Shown in pieces: positions 5,942 through 5,965 of a stretch of 5,965 nt of DNA. This DNA comes from Euryarchaeota archaeon UBA54 (GTDB taxonomy: Archaea > Thermoplasmatota > Poseidoniia > Poseidoniales > Thalassarchaeaceae). The notes beneath the pieces were generated by a model. That model was not told where the DNA came from and searched no databases. It worked only from the letters and a program-made list of their open reading frames with translations. The translations under genes and the position numbers were made by a program. The DNA lies in NCBI GenBank assembly GCA_002495735.1, contig DAGM01000023.1, positions 1 to 5,965 of the forward strand, written 5' to 3'. Position 1 is the stretch's first letter. Each line of letters starts with the position of its first letter.

Positions 5942-5965
5942 GGGCTTTGTGTCTCCGAATTCACG

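Noticed and set aside
5719..5964. Minus-strand open frame overlapping the mcm start
   Set aside because: It overlaps the mcm N-terminal domain in another frame and has low-complexity, Ser/Thr/Arg-rich content. It could include the tail of an upstream gene only if that gene overlapped mcm by about 200 nt, which is unlikely.

Overview
The window is a stretch of archaeal chromosome with five genes, all on the minus strand, so transcription runs from high to low coordinates. The archaeal assignment rests on three genes. One is an MCM replicative helicase. One is GatE, a Glu-tRNA(Gln) amidotransferase subunit known only from archaea. The third is the archaeal/eukaryotic-type peptidyl-tRNA hydrolase Pth2. 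The mid-range GC content and the style of the GatE and MCM proteins fit a mesophilic, marine Thermoplasmatota-like euryarchaeon (Marine Group II / Poseidoniales). That lineage is an impression from family knowledge and has not been tested by a search.

Layout from right to left, which is the order of transcription: mcm (5929-3773), gatE (most likely start 3735, end 1633), a small secreted or membrane-anchored DUF4430 protein (1595-1044), a polytopic membrane protein resembling the S component of an ECF vitamin transporter (most likely start 985, end 329), and pth2 (start 321, cut by the left edge). Spacers between genes are 37, 37, 58 and 7 nt with the starts chosen here, so one operon is the simplest reading. 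Shine-Dalgarno-like sequences precede mcm, gatE and the S component. None that is convincing precedes the DUF4430 gene or pth2.

The informational genes (replicative helicase, tRNA-dependent Gln-tRNA synthesis, rescue of stalled peptidyl-tRNAs) bracket an unexpected two-gene insert. The DUF4430 protein has the layout of the C-terminal beta domain of transcobalamin/intrinsic factor and carries an N-terminal hydrophobic anchor. Next to it lies an ECF S-component-like protein. Together they suggest a small surface-capture and uptake module for cobalamin or a related vitamin. No ATPase (EcfA) or transmembrane coupling protein (EcfT) lies in the window, so the energising part would have to be encoded elsewhere. 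The substrate is inferred.

No RNA genes, CRISPR arrays, insertion sequences or clear terminators were seen. There is no gene-free stretch longer than about 60 bases.
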